Shown here: positions 17,154-25,141 of the stretch, in pieces | How positions within the stretch are numbered: position 1 is the first letter of the stretch | Layout: every line of letters begins with the position of its first letter | Assembly (NCBI GenBank): GCA_020352495.1 | Contig: CP070677.1 | Span: forward strand, 3,536,421-3,583,308 | From: Candidatus Latescibacterota bacterium | GTDB lineage: Bacteria > Krumholzibacteriota > Krumholzibacteriia > WVZY01 | DNA length: 46,888 nt | Direction: 5' to 3' | Notes under the pieces: model-generated | Told to the model about the DNA's origin: nothing | The model's input: the letters and a program-made list of their open reading frames with translations, nothing else | The model's database searches: none | Position numbers and translations under genes: made by a program

Positions 17154-17225
17154 GCTGCGCACGTTACCTCCGTCTTCTGTCTTTCCGGCGCCGAGCGGCA
17201 GGCCCGACGCCATTTTTAGTGTTTG

Positions 17226-17254
17226 TGTGTACGCGTGTTCCCAGCAAAATGCAA
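17226..17254 (-). promoter_or_regulatory. possible promoter of the MltD-like gene
   Basis: Minus-strand TTGCAT (17254-17249), 17 bases, TACACA (17231-17226), about 70 bases before the ATG. The -10 match is weak. Confidence 0.3.
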
Positions 17255-17342
17255 GCCAAATTTGTCGGGTGCGGCGACGCGGTAGCTGGTGGGGTTGTGC
17301 ACCGGTCAAGAATAACGCTAGAAAGATTCAGCACAAATATTG

Positions 17343-17348
17343 TATAAT
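17343..17348 (+). promoter_or_regulatory. consensus -10 box upstream of the GGDEF gene
   Basis: TATAAT, perfect match, 35 bases before the start codon, in an AT-rich patch. No good -35 hexamer lies at 16-18 bases, so it may need an activator. Confidence 0.4.
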
Positions 17349-17383
17349 AATTTAAGACATAGGCTCGTTCGGAAGGTATGACC

Positions 17384-18754
17384 ATGCGCACCTTTGACAA
17401 AGACTACGAATACCTTCTTGGCAATCTCGTTCCCCAGCACCGTCTCTCGGCAGACAGGCGAAGGCAGATAAACGACGCGATCGCCAACGGTGATCTTCCC
17501 ACGATTAGACTCGTTTCCATACTGGCGCTGGAAGATTTGTGCGAGACCGAATATTTTGACCGGAAACGGTCTCACGACGAAAACGGTCATGTTGTTTTAA
17601 CGTATGTCCGGAACAATGGTTCCTATCAGATCCGGTTGATTCTGGATTCCGAGGAATGGCGGGATCTGCGACGCAGTCCCCCTGTCGCCGAACGGAAAAC
17701 CACAGCTGCGGTGGAGGCGCCGCCTATACCCGAGACTCCGCTGCAGATCGACACAACCATCAACATCCTACCTGATCTCATCCGATCTTTCTCAATCGAC
17801 GATCATCGCGAATCAACACTCCATAGATTGGACTCGGTTCTTCGCCTCATGCCGTCATGGTTCCGGTTTGCCTGGGGACGTTTGATCCTGGTGGAAGGCC
17901 GTCTGGAGGATCGCGAGGCTCGGGGGGAGTTCGTGGTCACGAAACCGGAACGGGAGATGCTCGAAAACGCGATCTACCAAGGCTGCCGCCGTGGAGGTGA
18001 GACGACCGTTTTGGATCTGGGAGCTGCACGGGCCGCGGGTGTGGGGGTCCCTGAATCGCACGCGTTCGAATCTGCCGGGGAAGAGGACGTTCGGCTGGCC
18101 GTAACACCCATTTTTACACTGGGCGATTTTTGGGGTATTCTCGAGGTCTGGGTGACTGAGAAGGAAAACGGTTCGCTCTTGGACGCGCGTGTCGATATCG
18201 CATCGGGGTTGATCGAACAGATCATTGAAAATGCAGTTCGACTGGAAAACCTGACTTCGATCGACAAGCTGACGCAAATATATAACCGCACGTTTTACGA
18301 CAAACAGGTGCGGATCGAGATGGAGCGGGCGACGCGTTCGGGAACAAAACTCTCGCTCCTCGTTCTCGACATAGACGACTTCAAAATGATCAATGATACG
18401 ATGGGGCACCGAAAGGGGGACGAAGCTCTGGCGTTGGTTGCAGATCTTATCAAAGGGAACTTGAGAAAAATTGATATTCCATTCCGTTACGGTGGGGAGG
18501 AGTTCGTTATTCTTCTCCCGGGGACCGCGGAAATGGAGGCAATCCACACGGCAGAGCGACTCCGCGTCGTGATCGGCGAATTCGACCAGTTCTCGGACGA
18601 ACAGGGAACGGCGCACGGGATAACCGTCAGCATCGGCGCGGCCGTGTTTCCCGATCACGCGCGGACCGAAGAAGAGCTGTTCGCCCGCGCTGACGCGGCG
18701 TTGTATATGGCGAAACGAAAGGGAAAGAACAGAGTAGAGTTTTATCGGCAGTAG
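17384..18754 (+). CDS. GGDEF-domain diguanylate cyclase with GAF-like sensor region
   Basis: About 456 residues. Residues 1-120 show no known domain; about 125-285 resembles a GAF sensor; 290-455 is a GGDEF domain with DKLTQIYNR, LDIDDFKMINDTMGH and an intact active site RYGGEEF. The allosteric I-site RKID stands exactly five residues before GGEEF, so product inhibition by cyclic-di-GMP is expected. No membrane segment, hence cytoplasmic. The protein makes cyclic-di-GMP from two GTP; the PilZ protein at 8.3 kb is a possible receptor. I prefer ATG 17384 over ATG 17378 because GGAAGG then lies seven bases upstream. Confidence 0.93.
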   Translation: MRTFDKDYEYLLGNLVPQHRLSADRRRQINDAIANGDLPTIRLVSILALEDLCETEYFDRKRSHDENGHVVLTYVRNNGSYQIRLILDSEEWRDLRRSPPVAERKTTAAVEAPPIPETPLQIDTTINILPDLIRSFSIDDHRESTLHRLDSVLRLMPSWFRFAWGRLILVEGRLEDREARGEFVVTKPEREMLENAIYQGCRRGGETTVLDLGAARAAGVGVPESHAFESAGEEDVRLAVTPIFTLGDFWGILEVWVTEKENGSLLDARVDIASGLIEQIIENAVRLENLTSIDKLTQIYNRTFYDKQVRIEMERATRSGTKLSLLVLDIDDFKMINDTMGHRKGDEALALVADLIKGNLRKIDIPFRYGGEEFVILLPGTAEMEAIHTAERLRVVIGEFDQFSDEQGTAHGITVSIGAAVFPDHARTEEELFARADAALYMAKRKGKNRVEFYRQ

Positions 18755-18805
18755 CGATCTTGAGTCTGGCCGAATGTCGGCCGGTTGACGTTGGGAGGAT
18801 GTGTT

Positions 18806-20275
18806 ATGGTGTGGGGACTGGCCGCGGCACTGGCATCGGGCATCACGCGGGACGTCAGATTTCTCGCGGCTGCCCTTTTGTTTTTTGGATGGTTTGTACA
18901 TCGTTCGGGATCGACGAAGAGGCAGAGCGTTGCGCTGGCGGTGTTGGCCGTCCTTTTCTTTTTTTATGGATACCTAACGATCCGCGCCCACGAGCAGAAA
19001 ATGGGGATATTCAAGTCGCTCGCCTTGGGTTCCGCCGATCCGATTTGCCTCGACGGGTGGGTGTCGAGCTTTCCGCGATACCGGTACGGAGGCATGAGTT
19101 TTGTGCTCACCACCCATCTCGACGACCTCCCGACGGAGATCCTCGTTCGGACAAAGGAGTACTTTGTCCAGTACGGGGATAGCCTCTCAACACGGGGCCG
19201 CATCTACCGGCAACGACCGGACCGTCAGACCTCATATGCCAGGTATCTTTGTGGACGGGGATTGGTGGGCGAAGTTCGTGTTCCCCCGGCGGGGGTCTCG
19301 CGTGCTGATGGGCAAAATGGAGGATGGTTGGCGAGACTTGTGTTTTGGCCGATTCATGATCGGATCCGCCGTGAGCTCGTCATGGCTCTGGGTGCCCGGG
19401 CCGGGTTGCCGGTCGCGCTGCTTCTCGGCGAGAGGGGATACCTGGACCGTGGAACTCGCGATGCATTTACCCGGCTCGGCATCTCGCATCTGTTGGCGTT
19501 GAGCGGTTTGCATCTGGGTTTTGTCGCGGGGTTTCTGCTCATCGTCTGGCGGCTCTTGAGGTTCCGCAACCGTTTCCTCTTGATTGTCCCACTGTCTGCC
19601 TACGTCGGGGTCGTCGGCTTTATCATTTCGCTCACTCGGGCCCTCGTGATGGCCGTTTTGCTCATCGTCGCCTCGGTGATCCATCGGCCGCTCAATGCCG
19701 TCGCCGCCCTGGGGAACGCATTCGTGCTGATACTGCTTTTTCGCCCCTGGGCGTTTTACTCTGTTGGGTTCCAACTGTCGTTCCTTGCCACCTACGCCGT
19801 CTTGCTCTGTGTAAGCTCTATGGACTTCAAAAAGGGCAAAGACCTCGCCGGGCGTATTTGGCAGGGTATCCGATCGTCATTGCTCGTGAGCGCGTCGGCG
19901 CAGCTCTGGGTAGCCCCGATCATTCTTCATTATTTTGGACGTGTCAGCTTGTTGTCGCCCATCTCGACACTGGTGTTTGTTTTTCCCGTTGCGTTTCTCT
20001 TGCTTGGCTCGGGTCTTTGTGTGGGGTTGGCGATCGTCTGGCCGGCCGCGGGGAATGCAGCCTTCGGAGGTCTCGATCTGGCCGTTCGCGTGTTTGACGC
20101 AATACTCGAAAGGGCCGAGCTCTTGTCCCCGGCTCGAGTGGCTCTTCCCGAGCCAAATATCTATCTGTATTACACCGGAGTGGTAATGCTCTTTTATGCC
20201 CGGCAAAAAAGATGGCGAAAGACAGCGGCGGTCGTTCTCATGTTGGTTGCGTTTGTGCTGTCCTATGGTGCGTAG
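18806..20275 (+). CDS. ComEC/Rec2-family DNA-uptake channel protein, without C-terminal beta-lactamase domain
   Basis: 489 residues, polytopic. Two N-terminal membrane segments, a soluble DUF4131-like portion (about 60-180), then the competence domain with the signature LGISHLLALSGLHLGFVAGF and many helices to the C-terminus. Full ComEC proteins carry a further metallo-beta-lactamase-like domain of about 250 residues that is absent here: the protein ends after the last helix. ComEC forms the inner-membrane channel for single-stranded DNA in natural transformation. The start ATG 18806 has GGGAGGA six bases upstream. No other competence genes are in the window; transcription with the GGDEF gene 50 bases upstream is possible. 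Confidence 0.9.
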   Translation: MVWGLAAALASGITRDVRFLAAALLFFGWFVHRSGSTKRQSVALAVLAVLFFFYGYLTIRAHEQKMGIFKSLALGSADPICLDGWVSSFPRYRYGGMSFVLTTHLDDLPTEILVRTKEYFVQYGDSLSTRGRIYRQRPDRQTSYARYLCGRGLVGEVRVPPAGVSRADGQNGGWLARLVFWPIHDRIRRELVMALGARAGLPVALLLGERGYLDRGTRDAFTRLGISHLLALSGLHLGFVAGFLLIVWRLLRFRNRFLLIVPLSAYVGVVGFIISLTRALVMAVLLIVASVIHRPLNAVAALGNAFVLILLFRPWAFYSVGFQLSFLATYAVLLCVSSMDFKKGKDLAGRIWQGIRSSLLVSASAQLWVAPIILHYFGRVSLLSPISTLVFVFPVAFLLLGSGLCVGLAIVWPAAGNAAFGGLDLAVRVFDAILERAELLSPARVALPEPNIYLYYTGVVMLFYARQKRWRKTAAVVLMLVAFVLSYGA

Positions 20276-20302
20276 TTTTTTGATGCAGGGTGAACGCCGA
20301 GG

Positions 20303-20311
20303 TGGTATAGT
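20303..20311 (+). promoter_or_regulatory. extended -10 promoter element before purN
   Basis: TGGTATAGT: a TGn extension joined to TATAGT, about 30 bases before the purN start and just after the ComEC gene. No convincing -35, as is usual for extended -10 promoters. Likely start of the purine operon transcript. Confidence 0.4.
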
Positions 20312-20341
20312 AGCGTCGGTCTACGCAGATGGGAGGGACAA

Positions 20342-20992
20342 TTGACGGAAAAAGTATGTAATGTTGGTGTCCTAGCCTCGGGACGCGGAAGTAACTTTAG
20401 GGCGATAGCAGACGCGTGTCGGGATGAGGACTTTCCCGCGCGGGTCGCGTGTTTTATTACGGACAATCCGGAGGCCCCCGCGCTCGATATAGCAAAATCG
20501 TACGGTATCCCGGCGTTTACCGTTCCGGTGACGGCAAAGAAGGGACGTCTTCCTCAAGAGGCGGAAGAGGAAATGGCCGACATTTGCGTCAGCCACAACG
20601 TGGATGTCATCGCACTCGCCGGTTTTATGCGGATCCTCAAGGGACCGCTGCTCGACAAATTCGAGAACCGAATCATGAACGTACATCCGGCGCTTCTCCC
20701 CAGCTTCATGGGTCTTCACGCGGCGCGACAGGCGCTCGATTACGGTGTGAGGGTCACGGGTTGTACCGTTCACTTTGTGGATCGGAGCATCGATGGCGGG
20801 GCGATCATCCTTCAGACTCCCGTTGTGATCGACGACGCGGACGATGAAGACAGCCTGCTCAACAAGATCCATCCGGAAGAACACAAAACGTACGTTCGAG
20901 CGATCAAGCTGTTCGCACAGGGGCGGTTGAAACTCGAAGGACGACGGGTGAGGATTCTCTCACACGGTCTACAAAAGCGAGGTCAGAAGTGA
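20342..20992 (+). CDS. purN: phosphoribosylglycinamide formyltransferase
   Basis: 216 residues. Transfers a formyl group from 10-formyltetrahydrofolate to GAR, the third step of purine synthesis. The GAR-binding loop VLASGRGSNFRAI and the catalytic trio are present: Asn113 and His115 in NVHPALLPSF, and Asp151 in SIDGGAIILQ. Start TTG, with GGGAGG five bases upstream. The stop codon overlaps the purC GTG by four bases, so purN, purC and purH are translationally coupled. Cytoplasmic. Confidence 0.95.
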   Translation: MTEKVCNVGVLASGRGSNFRAIADACRDEDFPARVACFITDNPEAPALDIAKSYGIPAFTVPVTAKKGRLPQEAEEEMADICVSHNVDVIALAGFMRILKGPLLDKFENRIMNVHPALLPSFMGLHAARQALDYGVRVTGCTVHFVDRSIDGGAIILQTPVVIDDADDEDSLLNKIHPEEHKTYVRAIKLFAQGRLKLEGRRVRILSHGLQKRGQK

Positions 20993-21888
20993 CCAACATA
21001 CTAATGGATACGAGAAACCACGGATTTGCCCCAGACATCAGTGGAAAGGTTCGGGACGTCTTCGATCTGGGGAACGAGTTATTGATCGTCGCTACGGATC
21101 GCGTGAGCGCGTATGATGTCGTGCTTCCGGACCCGATTCCGGGGAAGGGAATCGTGCTCACTCAGATGACTCTCGGGTGGTATCGTTTGTTGAAAGACAA
21201 GGTCAAAACTCACTTCATCACCGCTGACGTGAACGACTACCCCGGACGCTTCAAAGGCCGGTTGGAACTCGCGGGACGGAGTATGCTCGTAAAAAAGGCG
21301 AATCGGTATGATGTGGAATGTGTCGTTCGGGGATATCTCGTAGGTTCGGGGTGGAAGGAGTACCGAGAGTCGGGAGCGGTCTGCGGTATCGAGTTGCCGG
21401 AAGGTTTGGAGCAGGCCTCGAAGTTGGCTGAACCGATTTTCACGCCGGCTACAAAAGCGGAAACGGGGCACGATGAGAACATAACTCTCGAGCGGATGAA
21501 GACGATCGTCCCTGCGGACATCGCCGATCGGCTGGTCACGCTGAGCAAGGCGATTTACAGTGAGGCCCACGACTACGCGAAGAGCCGTGGAATCATTCTG
21601 GCGGACACGAAGTTCGAATTCGGCGAAGTCGAGGGCGAGATCATCCTTATCGATGAGCTTCTCTCTCCGGACTCTTCCAGATTCTGGCCCGCTGATTCTT
21701 ACACACCGGGAAGGGCGCAGATGAGTTTTGACAAACAGTTTGTGAGGGACTATCTCGACAGCATCAGCTGGGACCACAACCCGCCGGCGCCGACGCTACC
21801 GGCGCATGTGATTGAAAAAACGGTCGAGCGATACCGCTCGGCATGTAGTCAACTCTTTCCTGATATCGACTTGGAGCAGTTACTGTGA
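20989..21888 (+). CDS. purC: SAICAR synthetase
   Basis: 299 residues. Joins CAIR and aspartate using ATP to make SAICAR. Family stretches are plain: GKVRDVFDLGNELLIVATDR, SAYDVVLPDPIPGKG, VRGYLVGSGWKEY and LIDELLSPDSSRFWP. The length is that of the longer eukaryote/FCB-like class rather than the 240-residue E. coli type. Start GTG overlapping the purN stop (GTGA), with GAGG six bases upstream; a later ATG at 21004 is possible. The gene ends in another GTGA overlap with purH. Confidence 0.95.
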   Translation: MTNILMDTRNHGFAPDISGKVRDVFDLGNELLIVATDRVSAYDVVLPDPIPGKGIVLTQMTLGWYRLLKDKVKTHFITADVNDYPGRFKGRLELAGRSMLVKKANRYDVECVVRGYLVGSGWKEYRESGAVCGIELPEGLEQASKLAEPIFTPATKAETGHDENITLERMKTIVPADIADRLVTLSKAIYSEAHDYAKSRGIILADTKFEFGEVEGEIILIDELLSPDSSRFWPADSYTPGRAQMSFDKQFVRDYLDSISWDHNPPAPTLPAHVIEKTVERYRSACSQLFPDIDLEQLL

Positions 21889-23450
21889 AAGACAATCGTT
21901 TGAGAACAGCGTTGATCAGTGTGACGGACAAAAAAAATCTGGTACCGCTGGCGAAAATGCTCGAGGCGGGTGGGACAAAACTCCTCTCGTCGTCCGGTAC
22001 AAAAAAACACCTTGCCGAGAACGGTATCGAGGCGGTCGAAATCGCCGAATATACGGGGAGCCCCGAGCTCCTCGACGGTCGGGTGAAGACACTCCACCCC
22101 AAGATTCATGCAGGTATACTCGCCGATCGAGAGAATCCCGCGCACATGTCGCAGCTCGAGCAGGCCGGTGTTCTGCCGATCGATCTTGTCATCGTCAATC
22201 TGTACCCTTTCGAGGAAAAATACAAAAACAAGGATCTTTCAGAATCCGAGCTGTGTGAGTTCATCGACATCGGTGGGATCACGTTGATTCGTGCGGCGGC
22301 CAAGAACTATCGACACGTTGCGGTAGTTACCGATCCGTCACAATACGACGAGGTGATGTCGGATCTCAAATCGGCCAAAACGATATCGCTTGAGACGCGA
22401 ACAAGACTTGCCAGAGAGGCTTTTGGCGTAACTTGCTCGTATGACGCCGCGATCGAAACGTTTTTCAAAAGAATGATACCCGAGACGGTTGAGCTTCCCG
22501 AGCGCGTGACCATCACATTGGAAAAAACATCATCGCTAAGATATGGCGAGAACCCCCATCAGACCGGCGCGATCTATCGCACCCCGGAAGATTCCGCGCT
22601 CGTCTCCTTCGACCAACATCAAGGCAAGGAGTTGTCATATAACAATTATCTCGACTTGGTCGGTGCCTTCTCGCTGGCGCGGGACATCGGGAAGGGAAGC
22701 GTGTCAATCCTGAAACACACAAATCCCTGCGGAATAGGTTGGTGTGGTGACGAACTGACCTCATTCCGAAGGGCGCTGGCCACGGATCGCGTGAGTGCGT
22801 TTGGAGGAATAGTCGCCGTCAATGGCACGGTGGGGCAAGAGCTGGCCAATGAGATGAATCAATTGTTTCTCGAAGTAGTGCTTGCCAGATCGTATGATGA
22901 TACAGCGCTCGAGGTCTTTGGCAAAAAGAAAAACTTGCGTGTTCTTACGATTCCGGAATCGTACTGGGATGTCGCAAACCGGGGGTACTCGGCGGTCCTC
23001 TTCGAGCAAATCTGCCTCGTTCAAAACGTGGACTCGGGGTTTCCGGAGCTGGAAGATCCCGATGTGGTGACAAAAAGAGCGCCGACGGAGACGGAGCGGC
23101 GGGCGTGCTCGATGGGGTGGAAAGTCGCAAAGCATGTGAAATCGAATGCGATCGTGATAGCGGACGAGGATGGGACGGTCGGGATCGGGGCCGGTCAGAT
23201 GAGCCGGGTTGATTCATCGCAGATCGCCACACGGAAGGCTTTTGACGCGGGATTTTCGTTGTTGGGGAAAATAGCGGCGTCGGACGCCTTTTTCCCTTTC
23301 CCCGACGGTGTAACAACGCTGGCAAACGCCGGAATCACCGCCGTTATCCAGCCCGGCGGGTCCATCCGTGACCAGGAGGTCATCGAGGCGGCCAACGCGG
23401 CAAACGTGGCCATGATGTTTACCGGCCGGCGTCATTTTCGACACATCTAG
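21885..23450 (+). CDS. purH: bifunctional AICAR transformylase / IMP cyclohydrolase
   Basis: 521 residues, full length. Catalyses the last two steps to IMP. N-terminal MGS-like cyclohydrolase domain (1-150; ALISVTDKKNLVPLAKMLE, SGTKKHLAENG, GRVKTLHPKIHAGIL) and C-terminal transformylase domain (about 195-521; LRYGENPHQTGAIY, KHTNPCGIGW, SAFGGIVAVNGTVG). GTG start overlaps the purC stop by four bases. Third gene of the purNCH run; guaA follows 64 bases later. Confidence 0.96.
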   Translation: MKDNRLRTALISVTDKKNLVPLAKMLEAGGTKLLSSSGTKKHLAENGIEAVEIAEYTGSPELLDGRVKTLHPKIHAGILADRENPAHMSQLEQAGVLPIDLVIVNLYPFEEKYKNKDLSESELCEFIDIGGITLIRAAAKNYRHVAVVTDPSQYDEVMSDLKSAKTISLETRTRLAREAFGVTCSYDAAIETFFKRMIPETVELPERVTITLEKTSSLRYGENPHQTGAIYRTPEDSALVSFDQHQGKELSYNNYLDLVGAFSLARDIGKGSVSILKHTNPCGIGWCGDELTSFRRALATDRVSAFGGIVAVNGTVGQELANEMNQLFLEVVLARSYDDTALEVFGKKKNLRVLTIPESYWDVANRGYSAVLFEQICLVQNVDSGFPELEDPDVVTKRAPTETERRACSMGWKVAKHVKSNAIVIADEDGTVGIGAGQMSRVDSSQIATRKAFDAGFSLLGKIAASDAFFPFPDGVTTLANAGITAVIQPGGSIRDQEVIEAANAANVAMMFTGRRHFRHI

Positions 23451-23514
23451 TGTCCTGTCCCGGGAGTTCCTTGTCTATTTCGCGCGGGAAACACTTGAAT
23501 CCGGAGCGTTATGG

Positions 23515-25053
23515 ATGGCCGGTAATGGTATTGTAATAATCGACTACGGGTCGCAATACACGCAACTCATTGCGCGGCGCATCCGTTCGATGAAGGTTTA
23601 CTCCCAGATCCTGGGTCCCACCGCAAAGAAGAGCGAAGTCTTCGAAACCAATCCCAAGGGTTTGATCCTTTCCGGAGGCCCTTCGAGCGTCTTTGGGGAG
23701 GAGGTACCCGTTCACCCCGACTGGTACGCGACGTGTGATGTTCCCGTACTCGGAATCTGTTACGGAATGCAGCTCATTGCGCAAAAAGCGGGAGCCGTTG
23801 TGCAATCCTCGCCGGTGGGCGAATACGGTCATACGATCCTTGACATTCAACGGGCGAACGGCCTTTTCGAGGGCGTACCCACAAAGCTTCAGGTATGGAT
23901 GAGCCACGGCGACAAGATCCTCGAGACACCTGAGGGGATGGAGACGCTCGCCTCTTCCAAAGACTGTAAGGTGGCAGCATTTGCCGTGGCAAAGGATAAG
24001 GCCTACGGTGTCCAATTCCACCCGGAAGTCAGGCACACCAGTCACGGTGAACAGATCCTGGAGAATTTTCTTTTTGGCATCTGCAAATGCCGCTCCGAGT
24101 GGATACCCGGCAACATCATCGACGAAAAGACCAACGAAATCCGGCGTATCGTTGGTAAGGGGCGGGTCATCTGTGCGGTGAGTGGGGGAGTGGACAGCTC
24201 GGTGACCGCCTGTCTTGTCGATCGTGCCGTCGGTGACAAACTCGTGTGTGTGTTCGTCGACAACGGGCTGTTGCGACAAGACGAGGCACAAAGAGTCGTC
24301 GAATTGTTGAACAGACAGCTCACGGCGCCGCTGGTCGTTCTTGACGCAAGCAAGAGGTTTCTCGACAGGCTCGAAGGCGTAACCGACCCCGAGGAAAAAC
24401 GAATCCGGATTGGGAATATGTTTATCGAGATTTTTGAGGAGGTAAGCCGGGAGAGAGGTCCCTTCGAGTTTCTGGCGCAAGGGACTCTGTACCCGGATCG
24501 AATAGAAAGCGCGTCGACCGTCGGGCCCTCGGCAACGATCAAATCTCACCACAACGTCGGGGGACTCCCCGAGAAACTGGACTTCAAACTCATAGAACCC
24601 CTCTCGTCGCTCTTCAAAGACGAAGTACGCGAAATCGGTCTCGCTTTGGGTTTGCCTCGCGAACAGCTCATACGGCATCCCTTTCCTGGCCCGGGTCTTG
24701 CTGTCAGAGTGGTCGGCGAGATCACTGCCGAGAAACTCGATATACTGCGGAAGGCTGATGAGATCTTTATCGATGGGCTCAAGCGCTGGAACCTATACGA
24801 CATGGTTTGGCAGGCGGGCGCGATTCTACTGCCGGTCCGCAGCGTCGGCGTGATGGGTGATGCGCGCACGTACGATCATGTGGTAGTGCTCCGAGCCGTC
24901 ACCAGCACCGATGGAATGACGGCTGACTGGGCGAAGCTCGATAACGCGTTCTTGCAGGAGATCTCCAACCGTATTATTAATTCGGTGTCGGGTGTAAATC
25001 GGGTTGTCTACGATATCAGTTCGAAACCGCCGAGCACTATCGAGTGGGAGTAG
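23515..25053 (+). CDS. guaA: GMP synthase (glutamine-hydrolysing)
   Basis: 512 residues. Converts XMP to GMP. Class I glutaminase domain with the nucleophile Cys82 in GICYGMQL and the His/Glu of FHPEVRHT; ATP-pyrophosphatase domain with P-loop AVSGGVDSSVTA; C-terminal dimerisation domain ending NRVVYDISSKPPSTIEWE. Start ATG 23515 (GGAG eight bases upstream); an ATG four bases earlier is out of frame. Follows the IMP-making genes, placing IMP and GMP synthesis together; the IMP dehydrogenase gene is not in the window. Confidence 0.97.
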   Translation: MAGNGIVIIDYGSQYTQLIARRIRSMKVYSQILGPTAKKSEVFETNPKGLILSGGPSSVFGEEVPVHPDWYATCDVPVLGICYGMQLIAQKAGAVVQSSPVGEYGHTILDIQRANGLFEGVPTKLQVWMSHGDKILETPEGMETLASSKDCKVAAFAVAKDKAYGVQFHPEVRHTSHGEQILENFLFGICKCRSEWIPGNIIDEKTNEIRRIVGKGRVICAVSGGVDSSVTACLVDRAVGDKLVCVFVDNGLLRQDEAQRVVELLNRQLTAPLVVLDASKRFLDRLEGVTDPEEKRIRIGNMFIEIFEEVSRERGPFEFLAQGTLYPDRIESASTVGPSATIKSHHNVGGLPEKLDFKLIEPLSSLFKDEVREIGLALGLPREQLIRHPFPGPGLAVRVVGEITAEKLDILRKADEIFIDGLKRWNLYDMVWQAGAILLPVRSVGVMGDARTYDHVVVLRAVTSTDGMTADWAKLDNAFLQEISNRIINSVSGVNRVVYDISSKPPSTIEWE

Positions 25054-25141
25054 GGCTGTCCGATTGACATCTACCACCGTAGTTGTCCCAGCGTGGACCA
25101 GATGTGGTCGAGCGAAAAAGACCTCCACGGCGGGAAACGAT

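Noticed and set aside
23509..24678. 389-codon minus-strand open frame opposite guaA
   Set aside because: Shadow of guaA; no domain pattern or start context.
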